A stretch of DNA of 64,000 bases from Sphingomonas sp. TREG-RG-20F-R18-01. Lineage in GTDB: Bacteria; Pseudomonadota; Alphaproteobacteria; Sphingomonadales; Sphingomonadaceae. The position numbers and the translations under genes are program-made. Under the pieces are notes generated by a model. It was given only the letters and a program-made list of their open reading frames with translations. It had not been told where the DNA came from and ran no database searches. This document shows, in pieces, positions 1 to 12,773 of the stretch; within the stretch, counting starts at the first letter, position 1, and each line of letters begins with the position of its first letter. The stretch spans positions 248,001-312,000 of the forward strand of contig NZ_JAKNQQ010000004.1 of NCBI RefSeq assembly GCF_022662475.1, read 5' to 3'.

Positions 1-3326
<3,326 letters not shown>

Positions 3327-3348
3327 CGACACGGAGAAGGAGATGGCT

Positions 3349-3756
3349 ATGCTGGACGGTATCATCGGCCCGATCGCGGCGATCATCGACAAGATCATTC
3401 CCGATCCGAAAGCGCGCGACGACGCCAAGCTCAAGCTGCTCGCGTTGCAGGGCAGCCAGGACCTCGATCAGGTCAAGACGCAGATGGCGGCAATCCTCGC
3501 CGAAGCGCAATCGAGCGATCCCTGGACCAGCCGCGCGCGGCCGAGCTTCCTGTACGTCATGTACGCCTTGTTGCTGTGGGCGATCCCGATGGGGCTGATC
3601 GCGGCGGTGCAGCCGCAGATGGCCAAGGATATCGCGGCCGGGATGAACGCCTATCTCGCCGGCATTCCCGAGCCGCTCTACGCGCTCTTCGGGACGGGGT
3701 ATCTCGGCTATACGGCGGCGCGATCCTGGGGGAAGGCGCGCGGCACGGACAAGTAA
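3349..3756 (+). CDS. GTA-type 3TM holin
   Basis: Small membrane protein of 135 residues matching the family described as three-TM holins for gene transfer agent release. Charged residues 1-60 (PDPKARDDAKLKLLALQG) precede two clear hydrophobic helices at about 65-85 and 105-125. A YTAARSWGKARG-type basic tail ends the protein. The first ATG at 3343 would sit directly against the AAGGAG ribosome site, so the ATG at 3349, six bases further on, is preferred. The gene follows the GH108 muramidase on the same strand. The pair would permeabilise the inner membrane and deliver the muramidase to the wall. The context lacks structural phage genes. Confidence 0.83.
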   Translation: MLDGIIGPIAAIIDKIIPDPKARDDAKLKLLALQGSQDLDQVKTQMAAILAEAQSSDPWTSRARPSFLYVMYALLLWAIPMGLIAAVQPQMAKDIAAGMNAYLAGIPEPLYALFGTGYLGYTAARSWGKARGTDK

Positions 3757-3764
3757 CCCGCCGC

Positions 3765-3790
3765 GTCACCCCGGCCCGCGCCGGGGTGAC
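3765..3790. repeat. Perfect 10-bp inverted repeat after the lysis cassette
   Basis: GTCACCCCGG and CCGGGGTGAC flank a 6-base loop, 9 bases after the holin stop codon. There is no T-tract, so it may be a terminator-like hairpin or a short member of the GC-rich palindromes seen elsewhere in this window. Confidence 0.6.
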
Positions 3791-3846
3791 GGATTGCGTC
3801 GCGACTTCAGTGTGCTATCCAACTCCATCACGCCTGGAGTTGCCCG

Positions 3847-5760
3847 ATGCGCCCGATCTTCGCCTTGTTGCTTGCCGCCACCGCCATGCCCGCACTCGCC
3901 GCACCGCCGACGATCCATGGCTATGGCAGCCTGGCGATTTCGGCGCAGGGTGACCGGGTCGCGACGGTCGACAGCACCGGGCCGGCGGCAAAGCCGATGA
4001 TCACGATCCGCAGCGTGCGCGGCGGCAAGGTGCTGCGCAGCTTCGATCCGTGTCGCGGCGCCTGCGCGCTGTCGGGGCTGACCTTTGCGCCCGATGGCAC
4101 GCTCGCATGGCTCGCGCGCGACCGGAGCGCGGGGACGGTGACGCTCGCGGTCGACGACGCCGGCAAGCCGCGCACCGTCGCGACGATCAAGGGCATCGCG
4201 CAGACTCCGCGCTTCGCTCCCGACGGCAAGCGGATCGCGCTGCTGGTGACGATCGGGGCCGCCAAGGAGGCTGGCGCGGCGCAGGCGGGCGTCCGCCAGA
4301 TCGGCGAAATCGGCGAGAAGAGCGACGAGCAGCGGCTCGCGGTGTTCGACCTCGCGGGCGCGCCGGTGGCGGCGGACGCGGTCAAGCCGGTGTCGCCGGC
4401 GGATCGCTATATCTACGAATATGACTGGACGCCGGACGGGGCGGGGTTCGTGGTGACCTCGGCGCCCGGCAATGGCGACAACAATTGGTGGGTCGCGACG
4501 CTGGATGCGGTCGATGCGACGACGGGTGCGGTGCGCACGATCGCCAAGCCGACGACGCAGCTCAATTTCCCGCGCGTGTCGCCGGACGGCAAGACGGTCG
4601 CCTATATCGGCGGCTTGATGAGCGATTTCGGCTCGGTCGGCGGGGATGTCTGGACCGTGCCGTTCGCGGGCGGCACGCCGCAGAACATCACCCCGCGTGC
4701 GCACCTGACGGTCACGTCGCTGGTTTGGACCGACCGGGTGATCCGAGGGACGGCGCTCCGCGGTGACCAGGCCGGGTTGTTCACCGCATCGAGCGGCCAG
4801 GGCGACGGCTTCGGCTGGTCGCGCCCCGCAAGCCTCAGCGCGGGGGACGCCAAGGCCGCGTGGAGCACGAATGGGTTGACCGTCGCGACGGTCGCGCAGG
4901 ATTTTACGCATGCACCCGCGATCTTTGCCGGGCCGGTGGCGGCGCCTGTGCAGATCACGCACGATAACGATGCGGTCCCCGCGACGATGACCGCGCGCTC
5001 GATCAGCTGGAAGAACGAGGGCTTCACCGCGCAGGGCTGGCTGCTCGCGCCGCTCGGGGCGGACCCGGCGAAGAAGGCACCGATGATCACGATCGTCCAC
5101 GGCGGCCCGTCCGCCGCGAACACGCCCGGCTTCGGCGGCGGGTATGGCGACCTGCTATCCGCGGGCTATTACGTGTTCCTGCCCAATCCGCGCGGCAGCT
5201 ACGGCCAGGGCGAGGCGTTCACCGCCGCCAACAAGCGCGATTTCGGCGGGGGTGATCTGCGCGATATCCTCACCGGGATCGACGCGGTGGAAAAGGTCGC
5301 GCCGGTCGACGACGCGCGGCTCGGCCTGACCGGGGGGAGCTATGGCGGATTCATGGCGATGTGGGCGAACACCCAGACCAACCGCTTCAAGGCGATCGTC
5401 GCGGGGGCGGGGCTGTCCAACTGGGTCAGCTATTATGGCACCAACGGGATCGACCAGTGGATGCTGCCGTTCTTCGGCAAGACGCTGTACCAGGACCGCA
5501 AGGCGTATGAGGACGTCTCTGCGGTCAATTTCATCGGCCGCGCGAAGACGCCGACGTTCATCTACGTCGGCGAGCGCGACATCGAGGTGCCGCCGACCCA
5601 GTCGATCGAATATTGGCACGGATTGAAGGACCAGGGCGTGCCGACGTCGCTGGTGATCTATCCCGAGGAAGGCCATGGCATCCGCGCGCCGGCCAATGCC
5701 GCCGATGTGCGCAAGCGGTCCCTGGCATGGTTCGACCGGTATCTGAAGGCGGGGCAGTAA
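3847..5760 (+). CDS. S9 family prolyl oligopeptidase-type serine peptidase
   Basis: Exported peptidase of 637 residues with a signal peptide (cleavage near ALAAPPT, residue 18). The first ~380 residues are a WD40/beta-propeller-like region with repeats of the type FAPDG and VSPDGKTVAY. The C-terminal alpha/beta hydrolase domain carries Ser498 in GGSYGGFM, Asp578 in GERDIEVP and His610 in EEGHGIRAP, the complete S9 triad. The HGGP oxyanion segment is present near residue 420. GGAG lies 7 bases before the ATG. The likely role is periplasmic degradation of short peptides, in the DPP-IV/acylaminoacyl-peptidase-like part of S9. It stands alone, convergent with the SleB-like gene. Confidence 0.92.
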   Translation: MRPIFALLLAATAMPALAAPPTIHGYGSLAISAQGDRVATVDSTGPAAKPMITIRSVRGGKVLRSFDPCRGACALSGLTFAPDGTLAWLARDRSAGTVTLAVDDAGKPRTVATIKGIAQTPRFAPDGKRIALLVTIGAAKEAGAAQAGVRQIGEIGEKSDEQRLAVFDLAGAPVAADAVKPVSPADRYIYEYDWTPDGAGFVVTSAPGNGDNNWWVATLDAVDATTGAVRTIAKPTTQLNFPRVSPDGKTVAYIGGLMSDFGSVGGDVWTVPFAGGTPQNITPRAHLTVTSLVWTDRVIRGTALRGDQAGLFTASSGQGDGFGWSRPASLSAGDAKAAWSTNGLTVATVAQDFTHAPAIFAGPVAAPVQITHDNDAVPATMTARSISWKNEGFTAQGWLLAPLGADPAKKAPMITIVHGGPSAANTPGFGGGYGDLLSAGYYVFLPNPRGSYGQGEAFTAANKRDFGGGDLRDILTGIDAVEKVAPVDDARLGLTGGSYGGFMAMWANTQTNRFKAIVAGAGLSNWVSYYGTNGIDQWMLPFFGKTLYQDRKAYEDVSAVNFIGRAKTPTFIYVGERDIEVPPTQSIEYWHGLKDQGVPTSLVIYPEEGHGIRAPANAADVRKRSLAWFDRYLKAGQ

Positions 5761-5830
5761 GCGCCTGCCCGCCTCTCCCGGCGTAGACCGGGACCGCCGG
5801 GTCGGTCCGGCGGGCGCCTGTTGCCGTACG

Positions 5831-5851
5831 ACCCCGGCCGGTGCCGGGGGT
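5831..5851. terminator. GC hairpin between convergent genes
   Basis: ACCCCGGC and GCCGGGGGT form a short stem between the S9 peptidase and the convergent SleB-like gene. No T-run follows, so bidirectional termination is an inference from position only. Confidence 0.35.
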
Positions 5852-5856
5852 GACGG

Positions 5857-6807
5857 CTATTGCAGGGGTTTGCCCGAATCCTTCCATCTATCCAGGACTG
5901 CGGATGCGTCGGGCAGGGCGGGCGTCGGCTCCGGCGTCGTCACGGCGGTCGCGCGATGGACCACGACCGTCGGGGCGACGGCCGGTTGCGGCGGAGCAAC
6001 TGGAACGACCGGCAGCGACGCGCGCACCGGTCCGGGCACGGGTTCGCCACCCAGATACGGCTGGTGGAACGCGGCGGGCGTTCCCCAATAGCCCTGCCAG
6101 CGATGGAAGAAGTGCCGCCCGATCACGGCCGTCATCACCAGGCTGCGGTTCCAGTCGGGCGTGACCGCGAACGTATGATAATGCGTCGCCAGACCGACAT
6201 CGCGGGAAACGAACCCGTCGAGCGCCGCCGCCGCCACGCCCAGCGCGCGCGCCCAGGCCGCCTGATCGGGCATCCCGCGCGCCATCGCGCCGTTGCACGC
6301 GAAACTGAACTGGCAATGCGCCTCGGCCGAACCCTGATAGACGACGCCGCAGACGGTCGCGGGAAAGGCGGGATGGCGGACACGGTTGAGGATCACCTGC
6401 GCGACCGCACGCTGCCCCGCGACCGGCTCACCACCCGCTTCGTAATAGACCGCGGCGGTGAGGCATTGCACCGCACGGCCGCGATCGCTCGCGCTGGCGT
6501 GCGCGGTGGAGAACGGGGCGGCGGGGTGGACCGATGCGTCCCGACCGAGCAGACGGGCGAGCAGGGGGAGCGCAGTCGCGCCCGTGTTCGCGGGTGTCGC
6601 GCCGTCCTCGGCGTAAAAATAGGCGGCGCCGGGGAAATGATCCTCGCGGTCGAAGCCGCTCGGCGCCGGGTCGGAGAACGCCGCCTTGCGCGCCTGGTCG
6701 ACGATCGCGCGGACGGCGGGATACCCGCACAGAAGGAGCGCGAGGAGCAAGGCGGTGGCCGCGAGCGTGCGCGGCCGGGCGTGGCGCAGGGGGGAGGCGA
6801 AATGCAT
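5857..6807 (-). CDS. SleB-like cell wall hydrolase
   Basis: Wall hydrolase of 316 residues. A hydrophobic segment at about 12-30 is a signal anchor. The Hydrolase_2 (SleB) domain spans about 110-235, with the hallmark AVYYEAGGEP segment, the AQVILNRVRHPAFP segment, and the paired Cys of the CGVVYQG and CQFSFACNG region. THYHT follows. The C-terminus is a Pro/Ala/Val-rich linker. SleB domains are lytic transglycosylase-like enzymes; in non-sporulating Alphaproteobacteria they act in wall turnover. It is not linked to the nearby lysis cassette, which is transcribed in the opposite direction. Confidence 0.88.
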   Translation of the reverse strand: MHFASPLRHARPRTLAATALLLALLLCGYPAVRAIVDQARKAAFSDPAPSGFDREDHFPGAAYFYAEDGATPANTGATALPLLARLLGRDASVHPAAPFSTAHASASDRGRAVQCLTAAVYYEAGGEPVAGQRAVAQVILNRVRHPAFPATVCGVVYQGSAEAHCQFSFACNGAMARGMPDQAAWARALGVAAAALDGFVSRDVGLATHYHTFAVTPDWNRSLVMTAVIGRHFFHRWQGYWGTPAAFHQPYLGGEPVPGPVRASLPVVPVAPPQPAVAPTVVVHRATAVTTPEPTPALPDASAVLDRWKDSGKPLQ

Positions 6808-6919
6808 CGAAACCCGGGTAGCGCAACTGGGTTACCAGGTTGCTGACGTTCGGGTGTTCTGCCCGGGGCGCGCGGCGGGTGGATTGCTTCGCAGCGGGAG
6901 CCACATGCCCCGCCGCGTT

Positions 6920-6997
6920 CCTGCGCAGGCAGGAACCCAGGGTTCCGTAGAGCACCGGCCGATGCGTTCGCGACTCCTGGGCTCCTGCCTGCGCAGG
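6920..6997. repeat. Intergenic palindrome, 22-bp arms
   Basis: The arms at 6920-6941 and 6976-6997 match at 21 of 22 positions once one is reverse-complemented (CCTGCGCAGGCAGGA...CCCAGG). They are separated by 34 bases. It lies in the 288-bp gap between the SleB-like and M16 genes, which otherwise holds nothing recognisable. Its shape resembles the other palindromes of this window. Confidence 0.75.
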
Positions 6998-7095
6998 AGC
7001 ACGGGTGGCCGGAGCTCCGATCGCCATACCACCGCCGGATCCGCCCCCCGGTGCCCCCCGGGCCCAGCCCGGGGTGGCAGCGCGAGTGCCGGACC

Positions 7096-9927
7096 TCAGC
7101 GCAGTGCCGCGGTCTCCAGCTTGAGCGACCCCGCCGGGATCACCTCGACCTGCGGATAGGCCTTGCGCAGCGGAGCGAGGAAGTCCTTCGCGTCGCCCAC
7201 CACGACGATGCTCGCCGCCGCCGGATCGAGCAGCGCGCCCGCCGCCGCCTGCACCGCCGCCGGGTCGACCGCCGCGACCTTCGACACATAGGCACCGAGC
7301 TCGCTCAGCGGCACGCCCTGCACGACATAGCCGCCGACCGTGCCCGCGATCCCGCCGGTCGTCTCGGTCGCGCGACCGAAGTTGCCGACCAGCACCGCCT
7401 TGCGCGTCTCGAGCTCGGCGGGCGTCACCGCTTCCGCGCCGAGCCGCTTCATCTCGGCGAGGATGATCGACACCGTCTCGGGTGCCGACGGGTTCTTGGT
7501 CGAGGTCCGCCCCGCGATCAGGCCGGGCTGCCGGCCGGCCTGCAACGAACTGCCCGCACCATAGGCGAGCCCGCGCTTGATGCGGATTTCCTGGTTCAGC
7601 CGCGACGAAAATCCGCCGCCGAGGATCGTGTTGGCGACCGCAGTCGGATAGAAACGCGGATCGTTGCGCGCCAGCCCCGGCCGCCCGACGACGACCCCGG
7701 CTTGCCCGGCGCCCGGCAGGTCTACCACCACCACGCGCGGCTTGGGATAGGCCGGCGCAGGCGCCGCCGCCGGGGCGGTCGCGGTTGCGCGCCAGTTGGC
7801 GAAGGCGGTCTCGGCGAGTTGCCGCGCCTTCGCGACGGTGACGTCGCCGACCATCACCAGCGTCGTCTGCGCGGGCGCCCAGGTCGCGGTATAGGCGCTA
7901 CGGAGATCGCCTGCCGAAATCGCCTTGAGCGACGCGGGCGTCCCCTCCAGCGGATGCCCGTACGCGGTGTCGCCGAGCACGGTGCGCGACGCGACGAGCC
8001 CGGCGAGCTGGCTCGGGTTCTTGATCGCGACCTGCACGCCGTCGATCGCCTGCGTGCGCGCGCGTTCGATCTCGTCGGGCTTGAACGCCGGGTTGCGCGC
8101 GACGTCGGCGAGGATATCGAGCGCGGGCGCGGCCTGGTCCGCCTTGACCGTGATGTCGATGGTCGAGCCGTCCCAGCTCGCATCGCTCGAAATCGCGCCG
8201 CCGAGCGTCTCGATCTGCTGCGCGATGTCGGTCGCGCTGCGCGTCGCGGTGCCCTTGGTCAGCAGGTCGGCGGCGAGGCTGTTGACGCCAGGCAACCGCG
8301 CGGGATCGTTCGCGCCGCCCCCGCGCCCGACGAGCAGTGCGGTCAGCAGCGGCAGGTCGTGCTTCTCGACGACGACGATGCGCATCCCGTTCGACAGCGC
8401 GAATTCGACCGGCCTGGGGGTGGCAGCGGCGATGGTCGGACCGGCGGCGGGCGGCGCGATCCGCTCGGCGGCGCTGGCCGGCGTGACGATCTCGACGTCG
8501 GGCGGGGTGACGAGCTGTTGCGCGACCACGCTCGACGCGACCGCGATCGTGTCGCCCTTGCTGCCGTTGGCACTTTCGGCGGGGAGATAGCGGATCGTCG
8601 CGGAACGATCGTCCTGCAGATACTTGCGCGCGACCCGCTGCACGTCGGCGGCGGTGACGCGGCCGATCTCGGCGAGCTGCCGGTCGGCGGCGTGCGGGTC
8701 GCCGTCGATGATCGTCGCCTGCGCGATCGTGCGGCCCTTGCCCTCGGCAGTCTCGCGGCCGAGCAGTTCGGCGGTGACGATCTGGTTCTTCGCCTTGGCG
8801 AGCTCGGCCGGGCTGGCCACGGTGTCGCGCATCCGTGCGATCTCGCGGTGGAGTGCCGCCTCGCCGGTCGCGACGTCCTTGCCGCTCGCCATGATCGCGA
8901 TGACGGCCAGGTTGCCCGGGCCCTGCTTGACGTCGAGGTAGGTCTGCGCCGACTGGGCGAGCTGGTCGCGATAGACCAGGCTTTGGTACAGCCGCGAGCT
9001 CTCGCCCTGCGACAGGATCGTGTTGAGCACCGCGAGCGGGGCGCTGTCGGGGTCGCGATCGGCGGGGATCGGGTAGCTGATCAGGACCGCGGGAAGCGGG
9101 GTGTTGGCTTCATAGACGGTGCGGCTGATGGCTTGGGTGCGCGGTGGCTCGGTCGTGGTGACACGCGGGATCGGGCGGGCTGGGCGTTTGATCTTCGCGA
9201 AATACTGGTCGACCCACTGGTTGAGTTGCGCTGGGTCGAAATTGCCCGAGACGACCAGCACCGCATTGTCGGGCCGGTAGAAGGTCGCATGGAACGCGCG
9301 CACGTCGTCGATCTGCGCGCTGTCGAGATTGTCGATGCTGCCGATCGTCCCGCGCGCATAGGGGTGGCGGGTGTAGCTGATCGCCGGGAAATACAGCGAG
9401 AACAGCTTGCCGTACGGGCGCGCGTTGGTGTTCTGGCGGAGTTCCTCCTTCACCACGTCGCGTTCGGAGGCGAAGCTCTTGGGCTCAACGACCAGGCTCG
9501 CCATGCGGTCGGCTTCGGCGAAAAGCAGGCGGCGGAGATGGTTGGCGGGGATCGTCTCGTGATATTCGGTGTAGTCGTCGTTGGTGGACGCATTGTTGTT
9601 GCCGCCGACGTCCTCGGTCAGCCGGTCCATCTGTTCGGACACGAGGTTGCGCGTCGCCTTGAACATGAGATGTTCGAACATGTGCGCAAAGCCCGAGCGG
9701 CCGGCGGGATCGTCCTTCGAGCCGACATCATACCACATCTGGACCGACACGTTGGGCGTGCTGGTGTCGCGGATCGCATAGACGCGCAGGCCGTTGGCGA
9801 GCGTGCGTTCGGTAAAGGCGATCGGCTTGACCGCGGGGGCGGGGGCGGGGGCGGTTGGTTGCGCCTGCGCGAGCGTCGCGGGCAGCAGGGCGGCGCCCAG
9901 CAGGAGGGCGGCACGGGACAGACGCAT
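7096..9927 (-). CDS. M16 family zinc metallopeptidase, two-copy (pitrilysin-type)
   Basis: Secreted or periplasmic protein of 943 residues made of two M16 halves. A signal peptide (cleavage near AQAQ, residue 23) is followed by the inverted zinc motif HMFEH (His82, Glu85, His86) and the downstream Glu region ERDVVKEELRQ. The second half starts near residue 480 (RPVEFALSNGMRIVVVEKH) and lacks HxxEH, as is usual for the inactive partner domain. The open frame continues far upstream, but the ATG at 9925-9927 has GGAG before it and begins a good signal peptide, whereas the upstream part translates palindromic repeats. Likely role is periplasmic oligopeptide degradation. Family call is firm, substrate unknown. 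Confidence 0.92.
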   Translation of the reverse strand: MRLSRAALLLGAALLPATLAQAQPTAPAPAPAVKPIAFTERTLANGLRVYAIRDTSTPNVSVQMWYDVGSKDDPAGRSGFAHMFEHLMFKATRNLVSEQMDRLTEDVGGNNNASTNDDYTEYHETIPANHLRRLLFAEADRMASLVVEPKSFASERDVVKEELRQNTNARPYGKLFSLYFPAISYTRHPYARGTIGSIDNLDSAQIDDVRAFHATFYRPDNAVLVVSGNFDPAQLNQWVDQYFAKIKRPARPIPRVTTTEPPRTQAISRTVYEANTPLPAVLISYPIPADRDPDSAPLAVLNTILSQGESSRLYQSLVYRDQLAQSAQTYLDVKQGPGNLAVIAIMASGKDVATGEAALHREIARMRDTVASPAELAKAKNQIVTAELLGRETAEGKGRTIAQATIIDGDPHAADRQLAEIGRVTAADVQRVARKYLQDDRSATIRYLPAESANGSKGDTIAVASSVVAQQLVTPPDVEIVTPASAAERIAPPAAGPTIAAATPRPVEFALSNGMRIVVVEKHDLPLLTALLVGRGGGANDPARLPGVNSLAADLLTKGTATRSATDIAQQIETLGGAISSDASWDGSTIDITVKADQAAPALDILADVARNPAFKPDEIERARTQAIDGVQVAIKNPSQLAGLVASRTVLGDTAYGHPLEGTPASLKAISAGDLRSAYTATWAPAQTTLVMVGDVTVAKARQLAETAFANWRATATAPAAAPAPAYPKPRVVVVDLPGAGQAGVVVGRPGLARNDPRFYPTAVANTILGGGFSSRLNQEIRIKRGLAYGAGSSLQAGRQPGLIAGRTSTKNPSAPETVSIILAEMKRLGAEAVTPAELETRKAVLVGNFGRATETTGGIAGTVGGYVVQGVPLSELGAYVSKVAAVDPAAVQAAAGALLDPAAASIVVVGDAKDFLAPLRKAYPQVEVIPAGSLKLETAALR

Positions 9928-10020
9928 ACGGGGAAACTCCGGCGAGCAGATCGATGCGCCACTGTGTTGCCGGGGGGTGCCGTGTGTCAATCGCGCGGGC
10001 GCGCGTCGCGTCTCCGTCTC

Positions 10021-10553
10021 CCGCTTCCCCGGCGAAGGCCGGGGCCCAGTAGCGGAGGTTTTTGTAACGGGCACAGCGCCTGACACCTCATTTCTCACTC
10101 CTGGGCCCCGGCCTTCGCCGGGGAAGCAAGATAAGGAAGCGGCAATGGGCGTTGTTGCCTGGAGATGGCGTGCAGCGATCGTAGGGAGGGTATCCAGCGA
10201 TACGGCTGCGCCTTTAGCGCCTTCTCCGTACGACCCCTTCCCCGGCGAAGGCCGGGGCCCAGTAGCGGAGGTTTTTGTAACGGGCACAGCGCCTGACACC
10301 TCATGTCTCGCTACTGGGCCCCGGCCTTCGCCGGGGAAGCAAGATAAGGAAGGGGCAATGCGCGTTGTTGTCTGGGGATGGCGCGCATCAGTCGTACGGA
10401 GGGTATCCAGCGATACGGCCGCGCCTTAAGCGCCTTCTCCGTACTACCCCTTCCCCGGCGAAGGCCGGGGCCCAGTAGCGGAGGTTTTTGTAACGGGCAC
10501 AGCGCCTGACACCTCGTGTCTCCCTACTGGGCCCCGGCCTTCGCCGGGGAAGC
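10021..10553. repeat. Three tandem 213-bp units, each with a long palindrome
   Basis: Near-identical units begin at 10024, 10237 and 10450, giving an exact 213-bp period twice. Each starts with a long inverted repeat; in the second unit the arms at 10237-10267 and 10309-10339 are perfect over 31 bp around a 41-base spacer. A roughly 110-bp tail follows units 1 and 2 but is missing after unit 3. The block fills most of the 663-bp gap between the M16 gene and the small membrane protein gene. No convincing gene lies in it. The unit count is low and there are no unique spacers, so it is not a CRISPR array. Confidence 0.93.
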
Positions 10554-10590
10554 GGTGTACTGAAAAGCGATCGTTACGCCACCGCTCGTA

Positions 10591-10779
10591 TCAGGGCTTG
10601 CTGCGATCCCGGTTGGTGTACATCAGCACCGCCGCCAGCGCGGCCGAGCCGACTCCCACGCCGATCGCGATCGGCACGAGCGGCCAATTGTCCCGGGCCG
10701 CGCCCTTGGCTGCCTCGGCGGCGTCGCGGACTCGCTTGTGGTCGCGGGCTGCCGCTTCGATTTCGTTGATTTCAGCCAT
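10591..10779 (-). CDS. Small single-TM protein of unknown function
   Basis: 62 residues: a charged N-terminal helix (MAEINEIEAAARDHKRVRDA) followed by one membrane helix at about 33-53 and a short basic tail. GAGAGGGA precedes the ATG. It begins 15 bp after the tgt stop codon on the same strand, so it is probably cotranscribed with tgt. I do not recognise a family. Confidence 0.7.
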   Translation of the reverse strand: MAEINEIEAAARDHKRVRDAAEAAKGAARDNWPLVPIAIGVGVGSAALAAVLMYTNRDRSKP

Positions 10780-10794
10780 GATTCCCTCTCGACT

Positions 10795-11940
10795 TTACAT
10801 CTGCGCGTTCCCCGCCTTGTACGCCTGTCGGAACGCATCGGCGAAATGTTTAAGACGCTGCTCCGCTATCGCCGCGCGAAGGTCCGCCATCAACCCCTGA
10901 TAGAACCACAGATTATGTTCGGTCATCAGCATCGCGCCGAGGATCTCCTGCGAGCGCACGAGATGATGGATGTACGCGCGCGACCACGTCCCGCACACCG
11001 GGCAACCGCACGCCGGGTCGAGCGGACCCTGATCCTCGGCAAACTTCGCGTTGCGCAGGTTGATCGGTCCGTTACGGGTGAAGGCCTGACCGGTGCGCCC
11101 CGAGCGCGTCGGCATCACGCAATCGAACATGTCGATCCCGCGCTCGACCGCGCCGACGATGTCGTCGGGCTTGCCGACCCCCATCAGATAGCGCGGCTTG
11201 TCGACCGGCAACTGATCGGGCGCGAAATCGAGGCAGCCGAACATCGCTTCCTGCCCCTCGCCGACCGCGAGCCCGCCGACCGCATAGCCGTCGAACCCGA
11301 TGTCGATCAGCGCGCCCGCGCTGTCGCCGCGAAGCGTCTGGTCGAGCGCGCCTTGCTGGATCCCGAAGATCGCGGCACCCTCGGCATGGGTGCCGCCGCC
11401 ATCGAACGCATCACGCGACCGCCTCGCCCAGCGCATCGAGCGCGCCATCGCGGCGGCCTGGACTTCGGGGGTGGAGGTGGTGGGAACGAGCTCGTCGAAC
11501 GCCATCACGATGTCCGAGCCGAGCAGCCGCTGGATCTCGATCGAGCGTTCGGGGCTGAGGGTGTGGCGCGTGCCGTCGAGGTGCGACTTGAAGGTCACGC
11601 CATTCTCGTCGCGCTTGGTCAGGTCGCTGAGGCTCATCACCTGATAGCCGCCGCTGTCGGTAAGGATCGGGCGGTCCCAGCCCATGAAATCATGCAGGCC
11701 CCCGAGCCGCGCGACGCGTTCTGCGCCGGGGCGGAGCATGAGGTGATAAGTGTTGCCGAGGATGATGTCCGCGCCCGCCGCGCGGACGTCGGCGGGCTTG
11801 ACCGCCTTGACGGTCGCGGCGGTGCCGACCGGCATGAACGCGGGGGTGCGGATCGTGCCGCGGCGCATCGCAATTTCGCCGGTGCGCGCCTTGCCGTCGG
11901 TCGCGGCGATGGTGAAGGCGAAACGGGGTCGGTCTGTCAT
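10795..11940 (-). CDS. tgt: tRNA-guanine (queuine/preQ1) transglycosylase
   Basis: 381 residues. Swaps the guanine at the wobble position of GUN-anticodon tRNAs for preQ1, the committed tRNA step of queuosine synthesis. Visible hallmarks: [13 protein letters not shown] with the active-site Asp near residue 93, the nucleophile region [14 protein letters not shown] near 270, and the zinc site CGCPVCG followed by HHL near 310-325. Length matches bacterial Tgt (about 375). The start at 11940 (MTDRPRF) is preferred over an upstream in-frame position because the intervening sequence is a palindromic repeat. QueA and the other queuosine genes are not in the window. Confidence 0.96.
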   Translation of the reverse strand: MTDRPRFAFTIAATDGKARTGEIAMRRGTIRTPAFMPVGTAATVKAVKPADVRAAGADIILGNTYHLMLRPGAERVARLGGLHDFMGWDRPILTDSGGYQVMSLSDLTKRDENGVTFKSHLDGTRHTLSPERSIEIQRLLGSDIVMAFDELVPTTSTPEVQAAAMARSMRWARRSRDAFDGGGTHAEGAAIFGIQQGALDQTLRGDSAGALIDIGFDGYAVGGLAVGEGQEAMFGCLDFAPDQLPVDKPRYLMGVGKPDDIVGAVERGIDMFDCVMPTRSGRTGQAFTRNGPINLRNAKFAEDQGPLDPACGCPVCGTWSRAYIHHLVRSQEILGAMLMTEHNLWFYQGLMADLRAAIAEQRLKHFADAFRQAYKAGNAQM

Positions 11941-11948
11941 GTCTTGCT

Positions 11949-12051
11949 CCCCTCCCTGGAAGGGAGGGGCTGGGGGTGGGTCGGTTCGTTGTCGAACGCG
12001 GCACCCGCCCCATACCAACCCACCCCCGGCCCCTCCCTTGGGAGGGAGGGG
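11949..12051. repeat. Intergenic palindrome between tgt and trcR
   Basis: Arms at about 11949-11981 and 12018-12051 are near-perfect reverse complements built on CCCCTCCCT...GGGAGGGG and GGGGGTGGGT. The spacer is about 36 bases. It occupies nearly all of the 128-bp gap between trcR and tgt. It is the same size class as the other palindromes here, with a different arm sequence. Confidence 0.85.
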
Positions 12052-12068
12052 AGGGCGTCAGTCCTGGT

Positions 12069-12749
12069 TCAGCGCTTGAACAGTGTCTCGGCGGTCGGCT
12101 CGGCGCGGGTCGGGACTTCGCCATGTTCGGCGGCTTCCGTATCGCGCGCGAGCTGGTCGCGGTTGGCGCGGAGTTCGGAGATGAGCGCTTCGCGATCCCC
12201 CTCCAGCCGCGTGTCGACCGGCGCCTCGATCCCGGCGGCCTTGGCGGCCTTGCCGACCGCGGCGTCGAGCTCGCGCTGCGTCGTCAGGCCGAGCGTGACC
12301 GGATCCTTCGGGGTGATGTTGGCGATGTTCCAGTGGCTGCGGTCGCGGATCGCCGCGATCGTCGTGCGGGTCGTGCCGATCAGCGCGCTGATCGCACCGT
12401 CGGTGATCTCCGGATGGTTGCGGATGATCCACGAAATACCGTCGGGCTTGTCCGACCGCTTCGACACCGGCGTGTAGCGCGGGCCCTTGGTACGGCGGAC
12501 CTGCTCGGGACCCTTGAGGATCTGCAGCCGGTAATCGGCATTGGCCTGGCCCTTGTCGATCTCGGCCTGGGTCAGTTCGTGCGCGCGGATCGGGTCGCGG
12601 CCGGTCAGCTTGGTCGCGGCGGTATCGTCCGCAATTGCCTGGATTTCGAGAATGTGGAGACCGCAGAAATCCGCGATCTGCTCGAAACTGAGCGCGGTAT
12701 TGTCGACGAGCCACGATGCGGTGGCATGGGGCATGAGCGGCTGGGCCAT
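12069..12749 (-). CDS. trcR: TrcR-type cell cycle regulator (DUF1013)
   Basis: 226 residues. Matches the alphaproteobacterial DUF1013 family, named TrcR as a transcriptional regulator. The N-terminal part (ALSFEQIADFCGLHILEIQA) and the central ISALIGTTRTTIAAI segment look like helix-turn-helix units. The C-terminus is charged. The ATG at 12749 has GAAGGAG 8 bases upstream and starts MAQPLMPHATASW; a longer frame upstream would run into a hairpin. Its targets cannot be read from this sequence. Family call is strong. Confidence 0.87.
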   Translation of the reverse strand: MAQPLMPHATASWLVDNTALSFEQIADFCGLHILEIQAIADDTAATKLTGRDPIRAHELTQAEIDKGQANADYRLQILKGPEQVRRTKGPRYTPVSKRSDKPDGISWIIRNHPEITDGAISALIGTTRTTIAAIRDRSHWNIANITPKDPVTLGLTTQRELDAAVGKAAKAAGIEAPVDTRLEGDREALISELRANRDQLARDTEAAEHGEVPTRAEPTAETLFKR

Positions 12750-12773
12750 GCGGCGAACTCCTTCAGAAACGGA

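Noticed and set aside
7051..10083. 1010-codon plus-strand open frame opposite the M16 peptidase, and similar long frames opposite clpA and the fatty acid ligase
   Set aside because: All are mirror frames of well-supported genes and have Arg-rich, low-complexity products without signal peptides or motifs.
9928..10299. N-terminal extension of the M16 peptidase to 10299
   Set aside because: The extra residues translate the palindromic repeat (SPAKAGAQ-type sequence in neighbouring frames). The signal peptide and ribosome site place the start at 9927.
10021..10553. CRISPR array
   Set aside because: Only three units with a 213-bp period and identical internal sequence. There are no short direct repeats with unique spacers and no cas genes.
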